Assembly (NCBI GenBank): GCA_023974075.1
Contig: CM043799.1
Location: forward strand, 6,352,585 to 6,416,584
From: Chaenocephalus aceratus
Taxonomy: Eukaryota > Chordata > Actinopteri > Perciformes > Channichthyidae
Reading direction: 5' to 3'
DNA: 64,000 nucleotides
Translations under genes and position numbers: made by a program
Shown here: piece by piece, positions 8,140 through 18,237 of the stretch
Layout of the letters: each line of letters begins with the position of its first letter
Numbering within the stretch: position 1 is the stretch's first letter
Notes under the pieces: model-generated
Told to the model about the DNA's origin: nothing
Databases searched by the model: none
What the model saw: the letters and a program-made list of their open reading frames with translations, nothing else

Positions 8140-11100
8140 ACGCTCCGGGGCCCTCGGCTGTTTGACCCACCAGTGCGTGGCCACTTGGAGCCTGTTGGTG
8201 GGGTGTCTTAAAACAACAGACGTCTGTGAACAGGTTTTCTAAATTAATTGTGCAGCTTCAGAATCTTAATACTTGGACTGTGCCCACTAAATAAGAACCC
8301 CAACATCTTTAGGTAAACTAAATAACATATTTCAATAGCTCTGAATTTCTGACAAGCATCTGTGTTTATTTTTTAAATGAAATCCCTGAGATCCCATTAA
8401 AAATCTAAATATGCTTTGAACTGCTAATGTTTCTGGTAAAGAAACACACTAATGTTATGGATTCAAAAACAACCAAAATCACGATACTGACAAAGTGAAT
8501 GGCTTCCTGGTGATACTGCTTCTACCCGTCAGTGCTTAGATATTATCCTACTGAAAAAATGAATACAGAATTCCAACAAACTGTCATTAAATGTCTTTCT
8601 ATTACAAATGTAGATGAAATGTATATCCCCATAATGACCTAAACAATAAAGTCTATGGCTTTTACTTCTTTACCAGGCTAGTTACATGATGTTGTCCAAA
8701 TTACATTCTATCTCATTACATTACTATGTTTTAACTTTAACTGTAAATATGTTCTTTCTACATTTCAAACCTCAGTTACTTTAATACCTGTTGATTGAAA
8801 CATTAGTTGACACATTACTCACAGGTCAGGTTCTTCAGTATTCCATTCTGGACTTACATCTCTCACAGCAGCCCCTTGGCCACTGATTATTTATCTGTGT
8901 TACCTGCTATAACTCAATCAATATTAGAGACATGTCAACATTCATCAAACAGTGTGTTATCCCCAAATATGGAGCAGGTCAATTCTAAAACTGTCAATCA
9001 ATGGTCAGATTGAACAATGGAGTTCGGCAGCAGGTCCCTTTCAGTCCCTAAATGAAAAAAAAATGTACATTGTGAGGTTTACACTCCCCCTTTTTTACAC
9101 ATTAACTCATGTGTAAACAAAATCCTGTATGGGAAGAAAACCTTCAGGTCATAATGGATTATAAGACAATACCAAACATTTTTTCCCAAATGTACATCCA
9201 TTATTTCTACAGTAAACACTTCAGTGAAATGAAGTGTTTCTCTCCATCTTTCAGTCCTAAAAGAAACAGAATCTTCAAATGTCATAGTTTGAGTTTCACA
9301 TTCTGCAAACCGCCACCTCCTGTGGGAGTGAAATATCAAGTAGGTTAGAAACGGTTTCCCCTTTTGTGCAATGTTAGGAAACCTCTCATTTCCCACATTA
9401 TTATCACACAGAAATAATGTGTTAGTCCAAAACATGCTTGATTAGTCATTGTTTTAAATCATGCAGTTGCACTGATCAGATGCAGACATACACACACTCA
9501 CACTGTCAGGTTGTAAAGTCAGGTCTGGTCAGGTTCACCCCAGAGTCAGTCATTGAGAGTGCCTTCCCAAGTTACCCTGTCGGTCAGGGTCAAAGGTCAG
9601 TTGGTCTCAGTGTTTTTGGCCATGTGTCGTGCTCTGCAGAGACTCCGATGTTCCAGCACAGGCCAGCATCCTCCGTCTATAAAAATCTGTATATATGGAG
9701 CGCCATCATTTATTAATTCACAATTCCAACTATAATGTTCAAGATATCTCTAACTTTTCATTGGAACAGCGGTTTCCCAAATTCCCTGAAAAGTGTTAGC
9801 CAAAAAATGTCACTTCCTTATTGCACTATTACTGCAATTCATTTACCCCTAATCAATATCAACACGTCTAATAGATGTAATTCAGAAACTTGTGTACATC
9901 ACTATTATCTTGTGTCAAAACATTATCAGGATCTGTAAAGCTCTGCTATGTATTCCATAACTCATTCTATTAATTTATCTTCAATTCTGGTGCACTTAAA
10001 AAGAACAATGTTACCCTCTTTAACAGTGCGTGGAACCCTGGGTGTCCTGAACATGTAACAATCACTCCTTCCTTTATCAAGGACCTAAAAACAGAAGTAA
10101 TTTCATCAATGGTTTGTAGCTGAACTTAGGAATCATCCCTCATGGTAGGTATGTTTTTACTTTTTAACATCTCTAAATGTCAGTTAATTACCAACTAAAT
10201 GAATGTCCATTAGGAGGTGGTGCCGCTAGTCCTCTAAACTCATAATCTGGTGCTGTGCACTTCCTGTGAAGCTGCAAGTAAGATTTAAAAACCACTGCAG
10301 GGTGGGTCGAGCGACCCCTCCTCCCTATTGGTCGTCAATAATATGCACCCTTACTGGGTGATTGAAGGCCCCACATTATTTCCCATTTCAGCATCAGCCC
10401 TCTTTACTCTAAAATTACTTTTTTTAAATAGGAATATGTAGAAATGGAACAAATATTCAATCTTCAGAAAAGTTCTTAACCAATGTCTATCTGGTGACTA
10501 GCCAACATATTTTAAAATGTCAGATGTATAAAAATAAGCCTAAATACTCCCTTACCATCAAAGTCCAAATCTAGACACAAGGTGAACAGTTTTGGTAACG
10601 GACAATTTAATCTAAAAACAAAACAAAATTGGACTTGTGTCCTTGTTATTTGTTCTTCAAAATACATTAGCAAATACCCTGCGAAGTATTCGCAACCTAA
10701 CTAACCCTCCCCAGGATATGAAATCCATTAATCCCTTTACTCATAGTTAGTTTATATGTCTAAATTATTATGTGTGACCTAATAATCAGATGTCTTGTTT
10801 GTCACCAAGAATATTAAACTTTAATCTTTTCAGTATTCCAGACCATCGCTTAAACAATCAGCCTCCCCTCTCAAACACTAATGTTATTGTTGTACACCAC
10901 CCTCTGGAAAACTCTTGCACAGTTATGCTGTCAAATCATCGCATATTTTCCTCAGAGTCTGAACCGTCTGAGACCAGCCTGTCTCAAGATCTTGTCACAT
11001 TGTGAACAGTCAGTAATGCGTTGTCCTCTGCAGCTGTAGTCAATAGGATCAATGAAACTCTTGCACTGGGATGTCCTGAGGGGGAAGGCACCTCTGGATC

Positions 11101-11806
11101 AATGTGCTACAATCCGCAGACACCCGTCCTCTGCACAGCAGGAATCCCCCAAAACTGCTGTTCCTCTTCCCACCACTGTTGCCTTGGCAACGAGGTACAC
11201 GCAAAATGTCAAACCCTCCTCAGATGCGTTCTTTGCACACTTCTTCTGTTTCTGTAGTGAGCAACTCTTCACCAACACACTGATTCAGAGTACAACCCAA
11301 AGGTGGCGCACAACTTTCCAGTGCCGCTGTAAATCACAATAAATCAGCAACTGGAGATAAACTCAATTTAAATCTCTCCCCCAAAGGGTTACAAAATAAA
11401 ACGGCTGAGTGTCTATATGGTCAGGAATGCTGAAACATGTGAATGTTAAAACAAATCAATGGCAGTAGTCTACCCAGATTCTTTACTCCATTAAAAGTAG
11501 TAAAACCACATTGTAAAATCTCTTTTGTCTAGTTGAAGTCCTGCTTACTTCATCTTTAAAATCTTCTTTAATTTGAAACCACAAAAGGTCTTTAATGGTA
11601 TCAATTGTGAACTTCCTTAATATGAATTGTAAATGCAACATATGTTCTCTTTAGAACACAGATATGACAGTAGCTGCTGAAACTGGTTAATAGCAGTTTT
11701 CTGTCAACCTAGTTAAGCCTGTTGTTGTTATATCTAGTAAATATATTTTTATTTCATGTTTACTCACAAAACAATATGACATTATTTAGAAACAAGTTTT
11801 ACTCTC
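8140..11806 (-). other. Long non-coding block of ERV1 in the place of pol/env
   Basis: No RT, RNase H, integrase or envelope motif could be found in any frame, and the longest minus-strand frame (9079-9435, 118 residues) is not kept open in the homologous part of ERV2. About 7568-11470 is collinear, in reverse complement, with ERV2 27000-30381. Examples are the stretch around 9440-9620 against 28800-28980, and 11361-11477 against 27000-27090. It is therefore a conserved part of this ERV family rather than random filler, but its role is unknown. Confidence 0.7.
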
Positions 11807-12079
11807 TTACCAATAGAGTTGTTCATCAGTGAGTTCAACAGATGCAGCCACCCCCGCTTGTCCCATAAATAAATTGGTTGTGGTTACGTCCCACATGGAC
11901 ATAGCCACCTCTGCGTCATATGCATATGCATAACTTTGATCGTCTTTTCTATCATAATTTAGCGTTAGATGGGGAGGGTCTGGAGGGGAACCATAAGGCC
12001 TGAGGAGGTTAATCCATGGCTTCCATTGTTGAAAAATGGAAAATAGTCCTGGCGTGTTGTCCTGGGGCCGGTCGAGCAA
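11807..12079 (-). CDS. Short ORF after gag (possible gag-pro junction remnant)
   Basis: A 90-residue frame overlaps the gag-like frame by about 115 bp in a different register and ends ELTDEQLYW. That is the place where retroviral protease usually begins after a frameshift, but no D-T/S-G active-site motif is seen and the frame stops early. The stop codon is part of a good splice-donor sequence (ATTG/GTAAGAG, intron starting at 11810), so the frame may end at an exon boundary rather than at a protein end. Assignment as protease is positional only. Confidence 0.35.
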   Translation of the reverse strand: MLDRPQDNTPGLFSIFQQWKPWINLLRPYGSPPDPPHLTLNYDRKDDQSYAYAYDAEVAMSMWDVTTTNLFMGQAGVAASVELTDEQLYW

Positions 12080-12149
12080 CCCCCAGTATATAGTGGCATA
12101 CTGAGTTGCATCTGAGATTGACCCAACAACATCTGAGAACCTGCGGCCA

Positions 12150-12260
12150 TCGCATTGGGTGCAACGGGCTGCACAAACTGGCCATAGGAGGCAGCCATCG
12201 CATTGGGTGCAACGGGCTGCACAAACTGGCCATAGGGGGCAGCCATCGCATTGGGTGCAA
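12150..12260. repeat. 48-bp tandem repeat in gag C-terminus
   Basis: The unit GCCATCGCATTGGGTGCAAC plus 28 further bases occurs about two and a half times with single-base differences, encoding (minus strand) VAPNAMAA[P/S]YGQFVQP. It lies downstream of the zinc knuckle. Confidence 0.9.
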
Positions 12261-13058
12261 CGTGACCCTGGACTTGGTGTTGGGCCTGTGGGGCTGCCTC
12301 ATGGGGTTTCTGGACATGCTGCACTTCTGCTGTGTACCCTTGTCCATGCCCTCTCTGTCCCCCTTGTCCCCGCCCTCTCTGTGGTGGGGGCCCATGTGGG
12401 CATTGCCTGTACCAGTGGTCGGCCTGTCCACAGGCGAAGCACCCCTGCTGTGGATTTTGGTTCTGTCCTGGAGCTGCTACAAACCCTCCTCTACCTCTAG
12501 CTCTGCCTCTGAACCCGCCCCTCTGTTGCTGAAAACCATTATTGTAGCCATATTGGGGCTGGTTATAGGACGGACCTTGGTTGGGAAAACCCCCTTTTTG
12601 GTTTGGCTGCCTCGGTGCCTGCTCTGCTGGCTCCAAGGGATGAACAATCAACTGTTTGGCACTCTTCATACTCTCATAAACCCTGACACCTTCTGCAATT
12701 AAGTGAAGTATTTCTTCCTTTGTAGGTGGTTGTGCTGGCACGTGCGTCCCTATACTGTCACTAGAGCGTTGAAACTCCTCTCCCTGGGTCGGGGTTTGGA
12801 CTGCGACCAGGACTGGGGGAGTTTTGGCCGTGAAGGGGGTAACAGCTACTCCGTTCATGGCGAGTGCTGCATTATGACAAAGCCTCCGTATTTTATCTAA
12901 CTCCTCCTTTTCTTTGTTTAGTTTCCTCCGGCTTACTAATCCGTGCTTTTTTTGGTTTAGGTCACCCAGTTTTCTTACAAGTTGTCGTTCATAAACATTT
13001 AGAGCTGAGCTTAAATTTCCTAGAGCTTCATCTCCTCCCACTCTGTCTTCTTCTATCA

Positions 13059-13095
13059 TTTTTTTTTTTTTTTTTTTTTAATTTTTTTTTTTTTT
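13059..13095. repeat. Poly(T)/poly(A) tract, 21 + 14
   Basis: On the plus strand 21 T, AA, then 14 T. It falls inside the gag-like gene at the point where the two open frames meet. Confidence 0.9.
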
Positions 13096-13436
13096 GGAGG
13101 AACCCAAGGTCGGCACAAGCCTTTTTCTTGTCTCCCTGTTTGAGTCCACTGAGAATCAATCTCTCAGTCTGTCCCCATTTGCTCTCGGAAACTTCCGGGA
13201 ATTGGGACATGTAAATCTTTATTTTTAAACTGTCCCTCCATGGTGATTATATCTTATTTATCTGACTAGGTTGCTATGTGTTCAGTGTTATTTATTAATA
13301 TATTGGACAATACTCGTCGTTACTCCTAACGTAGTTAATGTATTTATTTAACTGTCCTGCCCTTAATTCAAATGTGTAACTATTTTGAGTGTAAAAAACT
13401 GAAGTATTACACCCCCACTTTGAATGATGTATATTT

Positions 13437-13545
13437 ATATATATATATATATATATTATATTATATTAATGAAGAAGTACTACCAGAAGCACTTATAATG
13501 CTATTAACGGACTGGCTTATAATGCTATTAACGGACTGGCTTATT
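13437..13545. repeat. TA microsatellite and 27-bp direct repeat in the ERV1 leader
   Basis: A TATATA run (about 13437-13455) is followed by two copies of a 27-bp unit containing AATGCTATTAACGGACTGGC. Both lie in the untranslated leader between the 5' LTR and gag. Confidence 0.75.
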
Positions 13546-14756
13546 GACTTTCTGCCACCCCCCCATGAGTACAAGTACAACCCTATTAGAAGTATTAGAA
13601 CACCGCCACCTAGAGTCCAAGAACGTGCAGCACACAAATATGTTATGTCCGGCACAAATATAGTGGCGACGGGATTCCAAATTCGGTGGACCATCCCTTG
13701 GCCCCAATATATGGACGGTGCTGCTATATCCCTATGGGAGAATTGGACGGCCGGGCACTAGTGTGCTTCCCGAAAGGCAGTTGAGTAGTACTTGAAATGT
13801 TTTGGCTCTATTAACCCAGATATATATTTCAATTATCCTGTGTTCTTATTTTTTATTTTCCTAGTCTAACGCACTCATTGTGAGTCGCTTCGGATTAAAG
13901 GCGCCAGTCAAATGGAATGTACTAATGCAAGAAGTACTACAAAATACCTCCACCAGATGGCGGCACCTCACCAGTTCCACCTCACTTGAGGGGAAAGATG
14001 CTTCTGAGAGCAACCAGCTTAAACTATGCGTATTTATTAGTAGTTATTCACATAAAATTATTCCCCGTACAGTCTATCGAGCTTTTTTGGTGCGATGTTT
14101 ATTTCAACAGATAATGCGACCTTAGAATGCGCTTCGACACGGCTTTTCAGCTATGTGACATCCTCATGGAGCCGAAACCCAGGTCAACAGAATCCTTTAT
14201 CGTCACGTTTAGCTTCTTAGATTAATAACCCCACAGAACAAGAGAACGAGATTCCGTTCGTTTCAAAATGGCTTTTTGAAATTTGCGTATCTCCTCTTGG
14301 TATTTAATTACATATAATACACTCCAGCGTCCTATGAGGCTGAAGAAGTATTATTCAGTTTCGAGATCCACTTGACTCGCACCGACTGAAATTGCCGACT
14401 TGATTTCTTTAAAAATCAACGGGGCCCTTCACCATTTCTTACATTTCTCGTCGCTTCACGTGTAGCATCCTTAAGGTTCTCCGCCTTTGCTTTATCATCA
14501 TAGTAGTCCAAAGTTACCTACTTTATTCTATATGTACTGCACAATTATACCACAATTATAGTCCGTCGTTACCTATCTATGTTAATGTATGCAGTGCACT
14601 ATCTTATGTGATTAGTAGTCCAAAGTTACCTACCTATACTAATATATGCATTGCATTATTTAATCATCTAGTCTATGACACTGAGAAATATTCCTGACAA
14701 CTCTAAAAAATTTGAATATATCCAAATCACAGATTTCGAGTGTAACGGGTATCCGT

Positions 14757-14763
14757 GCTTACC
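14757..14763 (-). promoter_or_regulatory. Candidate ERV1 major splice donor
   Basis: On the minus strand ACACAG/GTAAGCA matches the vertebrate donor consensus well, about 130 nt after the primer binding site. That is the usual place for the donor that makes subgenomic retroviral RNA. Confidence 0.55.
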
Positions 14764-14872
14764 TGTGTTTTTGTATAGAGCTCTGTTTTTAGTTGTCAGA
14801 AGTATTTTGAGGTGCCCCCCTGGACAGCTTCGTCCGCTGGCTCCTGATGTGACTCCCTGTGAACTCCCACTC

Positions 14873-14890
14873 GCTAACGTCGGGTCACCA
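14873..14890 (-). promoter_or_regulatory. ERV1 primer binding site, tRNA-Trp type
   Basis: Two bases after the 5' LTR the minus strand reads TGGTGACCCGACGT. This matches the complement of the tRNA-Trp 3' end (as I recall, TGGTGACCCCGACGTGAT) apart from one missing C and a diverged end. Confidence 0.75.
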
Positions 14891-14892
14891 CT

Positions 14893-15996
14893 TGTTGCGA
14901 AGTGGGGGTTTTTACAACCCAACTCCTCACCGCGTGTTGTTTTGACGAGTCCTGCTTGAAATCATAACAGGGAAGGAATTAGAAGACACCAGGATACCAG
15001 TTAAACAATAATCCGTTTTAATTAAACAAAGTAGTATAATGCAATACGATATAATATAATATAATACATTACTTATACAATTCAAAGAGTCATATAAGCA
15101 ATGTGTGGAGTACTCCCGCCCTTATTCACGCACTGCGGACATCCTATTCGTCTTGTCAGCGCTTGAAGAAGAGACCCAACCACCAGAAAAACATTTCCCT
15201 AATACAAAGAAGGGGTGTCGTTTCATTGGGGAGATACCAAAACGCTATCTCACAGGGAAATCAGTGCCTGGCAGCTTTGAAAGCCACAGGTGTTGGGAAG
15301 GCACCTCATTAAAACTCAAGGAAAATGTCCCTCCCATTTGTAAAACATATCGATGGTTTACCCCAGAAAACATTATCAGGGATAATCTTTACACTCCAAA
15401 CAGAAATCACCCTTAATTCTGCATCTTCCTTCTTCACAAATAGCTTAAAACACTCTTTTGATAAACCGGTAAAAAGTCAAAGAAAAAACTATTGTGCTCA
15501 TCTATTTCTAACAAAAAAGGGAACATTGTTTCAGAAATCTATAAAAAACCTCTCTATATTGGAGAGGAAAAATGTACCTTTTGTTCCTTCAACTATTAAC
15601 ACACAGGAATGTATAAACTCACACATATACTTATTCAAGATACATAGATTTCCTTAAAACTTGGCCTGCCAGAGATCTCAAACAGAATTTCCTCTCCCCT
15701 GGCCCACTCACCCTGTGCTGCATACCTCGACCTCCCCACTGCAATAAAACTTATTTTTACAGCCCTTTGTCTCTCGCCATTTTAGTCCTCACATTTATGA
15801 AAGTATAAAAACAGAGAAATCACTATAAAACACAAACACAGGTATTGCTTGAACAGTATTCACTTAACTGCTACCATTTGATAATTACCAGGGAACTCAA
15901 CAGACCTCTTTTAATGTCTGGAAATTGCAACAAGACTTTCTGCCCTTTTACATGTATCACAGTTCTTTGGTACAATATCTCACATCAGTTTCCACA
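14893..15996 (-). repeat. ERV1 5' LTR
   Basis: 1104 bp, against 1100 bp for the 3' LTR, with TGTGGAAA...CGCAACA termini on the minus strand. The first 20 or so bases resemble those of the solo LTR at 44709. An ATTAAA signal near 15025 (minus) marks the R/U5 region. Confidence 0.92.
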
Positions 15997-16576
15997 CCAT
16001 ACAAACAGTTTTTTGTTCCAGGGTCTGGTATTGATTACCAGAGGCGGGAATATAGGCCACTCCTTTCTTTAATGTATAGTTCTGCACTGTGCCCTTTTGT
16101 CTTGAGAGTTCACGGGGCAGGTCATCTGTAGAGATGTGAATGTGCCTTGTGAACCCTCCGGCCGTTTGGTCTCTCAATAAATATCAGTGCTTGACATTCA
16201 GAACTCCTGCTAATCCCGTGTCTCTCTGAGTCCTGACTTTCCATTGCAACAGAAGTTTCCCTTACATTCTCCACTAGAGAGCTTCACCTCAGCCATTTCG
16301 AATGTGGCGCGCACAGCAGCAGATTGATGCGCTGCAGAGGTTATGATTATGCATGGTCCCGCGGGGGAGAAGTCTGAGGATTTAAACATTAAACTACATT
16401 ATTATTATTTTAATATATTTATTATGCAATACCCGCGACCCGACCCGACCCGCATCATCTTTGTTTTACCCAGAACCGAACCCGGAAATAAGCGTTTGAA
16501 AAAATACCACCCGCGAATCACCTTTTTGCGGGTCACCCGCGGGTACCCCGACCCGATGCAGGACTCTGGCCTGATG

Positions 16577-17014
16577 TGAACATTTCCAGAAGAACTCTAG
16601 CTTGAATGGCCTTTGTATGTATACAGTAGGCCTACAGTATAGCCCAACCATGTACACCGTCCTTTTTTCCCGTCCAAAGTTTGAATTGGATAAAGGTAAT
16701 GGTTATCGATGGTGCTTTTATAGCCTATTGTATAATAACTGTGTGATTTATATTGCTTTTCAAATGCATATATGGCCACCCATTTACACGGCTCTTCCCG
16801 TCAAGAATATGAATAGAACTTAGGTAGATCACTTTACATTTCTGCAAATTAATTTTTAATCACACACGTCTCCCCACCTCTCCCCGTCCCGAAAATGATA
16901 AATAAAATAAAAAGAGGAAACAATTTTCAAGTTCAGTTTTCAACGTTTTATTTAAAATAACTGACATAACAGACACCATACTGTAGGCCTATCTGCTGCG
17001 GAAACCAGGACGAG
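16577..17014. other. Spacer; possible 3' UTR on the minus strand
   Basis: No gene on the plus strand. A minus-strand AATAAA at 16952-16947 lies 62 nt beyond the stop of the exon candidate at 17015-17140, the arrangement of a 3' UTR. Confidence 0.4.
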
Positions 17015-17140
17015 CTATTTCGGGATCTGTTTTTCGGGGCTCCTCAGTCTCTCATTTACCCGGCTCCTGATCTTATGCCACTGGTCAATGTTCAGATTTG
17101 GGAACCAATTGGAAACATAGGACTCAATCTTTTTCAACCT
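17015..17140 (-). CDS. Orphan terminal-exon candidate, product unknown
   Basis: On the minus strand a pyrimidine-rich acceptor (CTTTCTTTTTTCCCATCAAG) is followed by 41 sense codons and TAG, beginning RLKKIESYVSNWFP and ending SPEKQIPK, then an AATAAA signal. The composition is that of a real basic, helical protein C-terminus rather than random sequence. I do not recognise the family. No upstream exon could be identified, since 17160-17340 has only a hydrophobic chance frame. It may be the last exon of a host gene extending right and interrupted by repeats, or the 3' end of a transposon gene. Confidence 0.35.
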   Translation of the reverse strand, partial: RLKKIESYVSNWFPNLNIDQWHKIRSRVNERLRSPEKQIPK

Positions 17141-17407
17141 CTTGATGGGAAAAAAGAAAGGTGTAAATGGTTGAATGATGAATAAACAGTGAGAAAATAC
17201 AGTATGTACAGTATGAATACACTAGATATACACAGCAGCCCAGCCTGTGAGCAGTATGAACACCAATGAGCGCTCAGCTCGAGATACCAGCGAGTCGAGA
17301 GAGAAAATGATATCTGCATTTTCTCTTTTGGTTTGATTAGGACACATCCTGGGGATTGTGTTTACAAACATTGACCAGACCGTTCACCAGCCCCCACCCC
17401 CCATTTT

Positions 17408-18068
17408 TATTTTTTTATTTTATTTATCCAGGAATGTCCCATTGAGATACAAGATCTCTTCTTCCAGGGAGTCCTGACCAACACGGCACACAACAAGTTT
17501 CAACATAAAACAAGGGCATTAAACAAAAAAAACATACAATTCAAATATAAATACAGAAGGCCATTTGTGCAGTGGCAAGAAGCATAATCACATCAGCAAT
17601 AGCATCAGGTAAAACAGTTACATGTTTCATGAAGGGCTAATCGTAGCATACCTTTAAAAGCATTTACAGTAGGAAGTGCCTCTAGACAAAGTTTTACTTG
17701 CAGCGTATTCCATAAAAAGGGAGCATAGTGGGAGAATGCAGCTTTACCAAGCTCTGACTGCATCAAAGGAACAAAAGCATCCCATTTGCTGCTCGTCTGG
17801 TATTAAAAAAGCAAGTATAAAAGGACAGAAGTCTGGAGATATATAAGGGCAGCTTACCTAGCAATGACTTAAGGATAACAATCAACATGTGTGATTGTCT
17901 TCTTTGGTACAGAGAGGACCATCCTAAGGACTGATACAAAGTGCAATGGTGGGTGCGAGAGCCTGCACCCGTTACAAAACGTATAGCATGTTGCCTATGA
18001 TGTCCTGTGTTGCAAACTCTTTGTTTAAAACGAATTGGCCATCGGAATGTGTGGAGGAATTCTCCCAA
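17408..18068 (-). pseudogene. LINE (L2-like) reverse-transcriptase C-terminal fragment and 3' tail
   Basis: The minus strand encodes a C-terminal RT region: ARFVTGAG-like text written here as HAIRFVTGAGSRTHH, then LGWSSLYQRR, LPLYISRLL, then SELGKAAFSHYAPFLWNTLQ, up to a stop near 17605. The 3' tail on the minus strand contains the CCCATTGAGAT...TTTATTTATCCAGG-type text (in reverse) seen again near 25800 and 48050. The fragment is 5' truncated and lacks the catalytic YADD part, so it is inactive. Confidence 0.7.
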
Positions 18069-18237
18069 GGGTCACATTCCACAGCTCTCCCCCCCCCCAC
18101 TCCTGTGATCTCCCATCCCCCAGTCTGTAGGTTTGTGTTTGCATATTTCTATGCCGTAATTCATACTGGTCCTCTCACACACATACATTCTCCTTACAGT
18201 ATACATACATAGGCTATATGAGTCCGTGTATCTACGG

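Larger units (their letters stand above)
11965..13210 (-). pseudogene. ERV1 gag-like gene with one CCHC zinc knuckle, split by an A-rich tract
   Basis: The first part (13210 to about 13096) starts at ATG and reads MSQFPEVSESKWGQ... The second, longer part (13059-11965, 364 residues) lies in another frame. Between them is a minus-strand run of 14 A, TT and 21 A (13059-13095). The second part has a charged coiled-coil-like N-terminus, a proline-rich middle, an RG/Q-rich basic segment, one zinc knuckle CFACGQADHWYRQC (C-x2-C-x4-H-x4-C, nucleocapsid type) and then a 16-residue repeat. No capsid major-homology region is recognisable and the product is short for Gag, so an internal deletion or a very divergent capsid is likely. 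Nucleocapsid knuckles bind genomic RNA during assembly. The frame break could be real decay, a homopolymer sequencing error, or a slippage site. Confidence 0.65.
5660..15996 (-). mobile_element. ERV1: complete-ended endogenous retrovirus with a captured LIM-domain segment
   Basis: Two direct repeats of about 1.1 kb (5660-6759 and 14893-15996) bound 8.1 kb of internal sequence. Read on the minus strand each LTR begins TGTGGAAA and ends CGCAACA (TG...CA). A 4-bp host repeat CCAT lies outside both ends (5656-5659 and 15997-16000). A tRNA-Trp-like primer site follows the 5' LTR and a polypurine tract precedes the 3' LTR. Order on the minus strand: 5' LTR, leader with splice donor, gag-like gene, short second ORF, 3.4-kb non-coding block, repeat ORF, LIM segment, hairpin, polypurine tract, 3' LTR. 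No reverse transcriptase, integrase or envelope frame is visible, so replication would have needed a helper. The whole provirus sits inside the hAT at 2022-16568. Confidence 0.9.
2022..16568. mobile_element. Non-autonomous hAT element, expanded by two nested insertions
   Basis: The ends are inverted: GAGAGTCCTGCAC at 2022 faces the reverse complement CAGAGTCCTGCAT ending at 16568. An exact 8-bp direct repeat GCCTGATG flanks it (2014-2021 and 16569-16576), the duplication size of the hAT superfamily. Both end regions are rich in ACCCGNACCCG words (2040-2180 and 16430-16550). Removing the Harbinger (about 2330-5490) and ERV1 (5660-15996) leaves roughly 1.05 kb with no transposase, so this was a short passenger hAT that became a landing pad. 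Confidence 0.85.

Noticed and set aside
7713..8165. Plus-strand frame of 150 residues with MSSRSSFSAPMMMPPGTTAGW repeats
   Set aside because: Antisense shadow of the 63-bp repeat; the coding direction of the provirus is minus.
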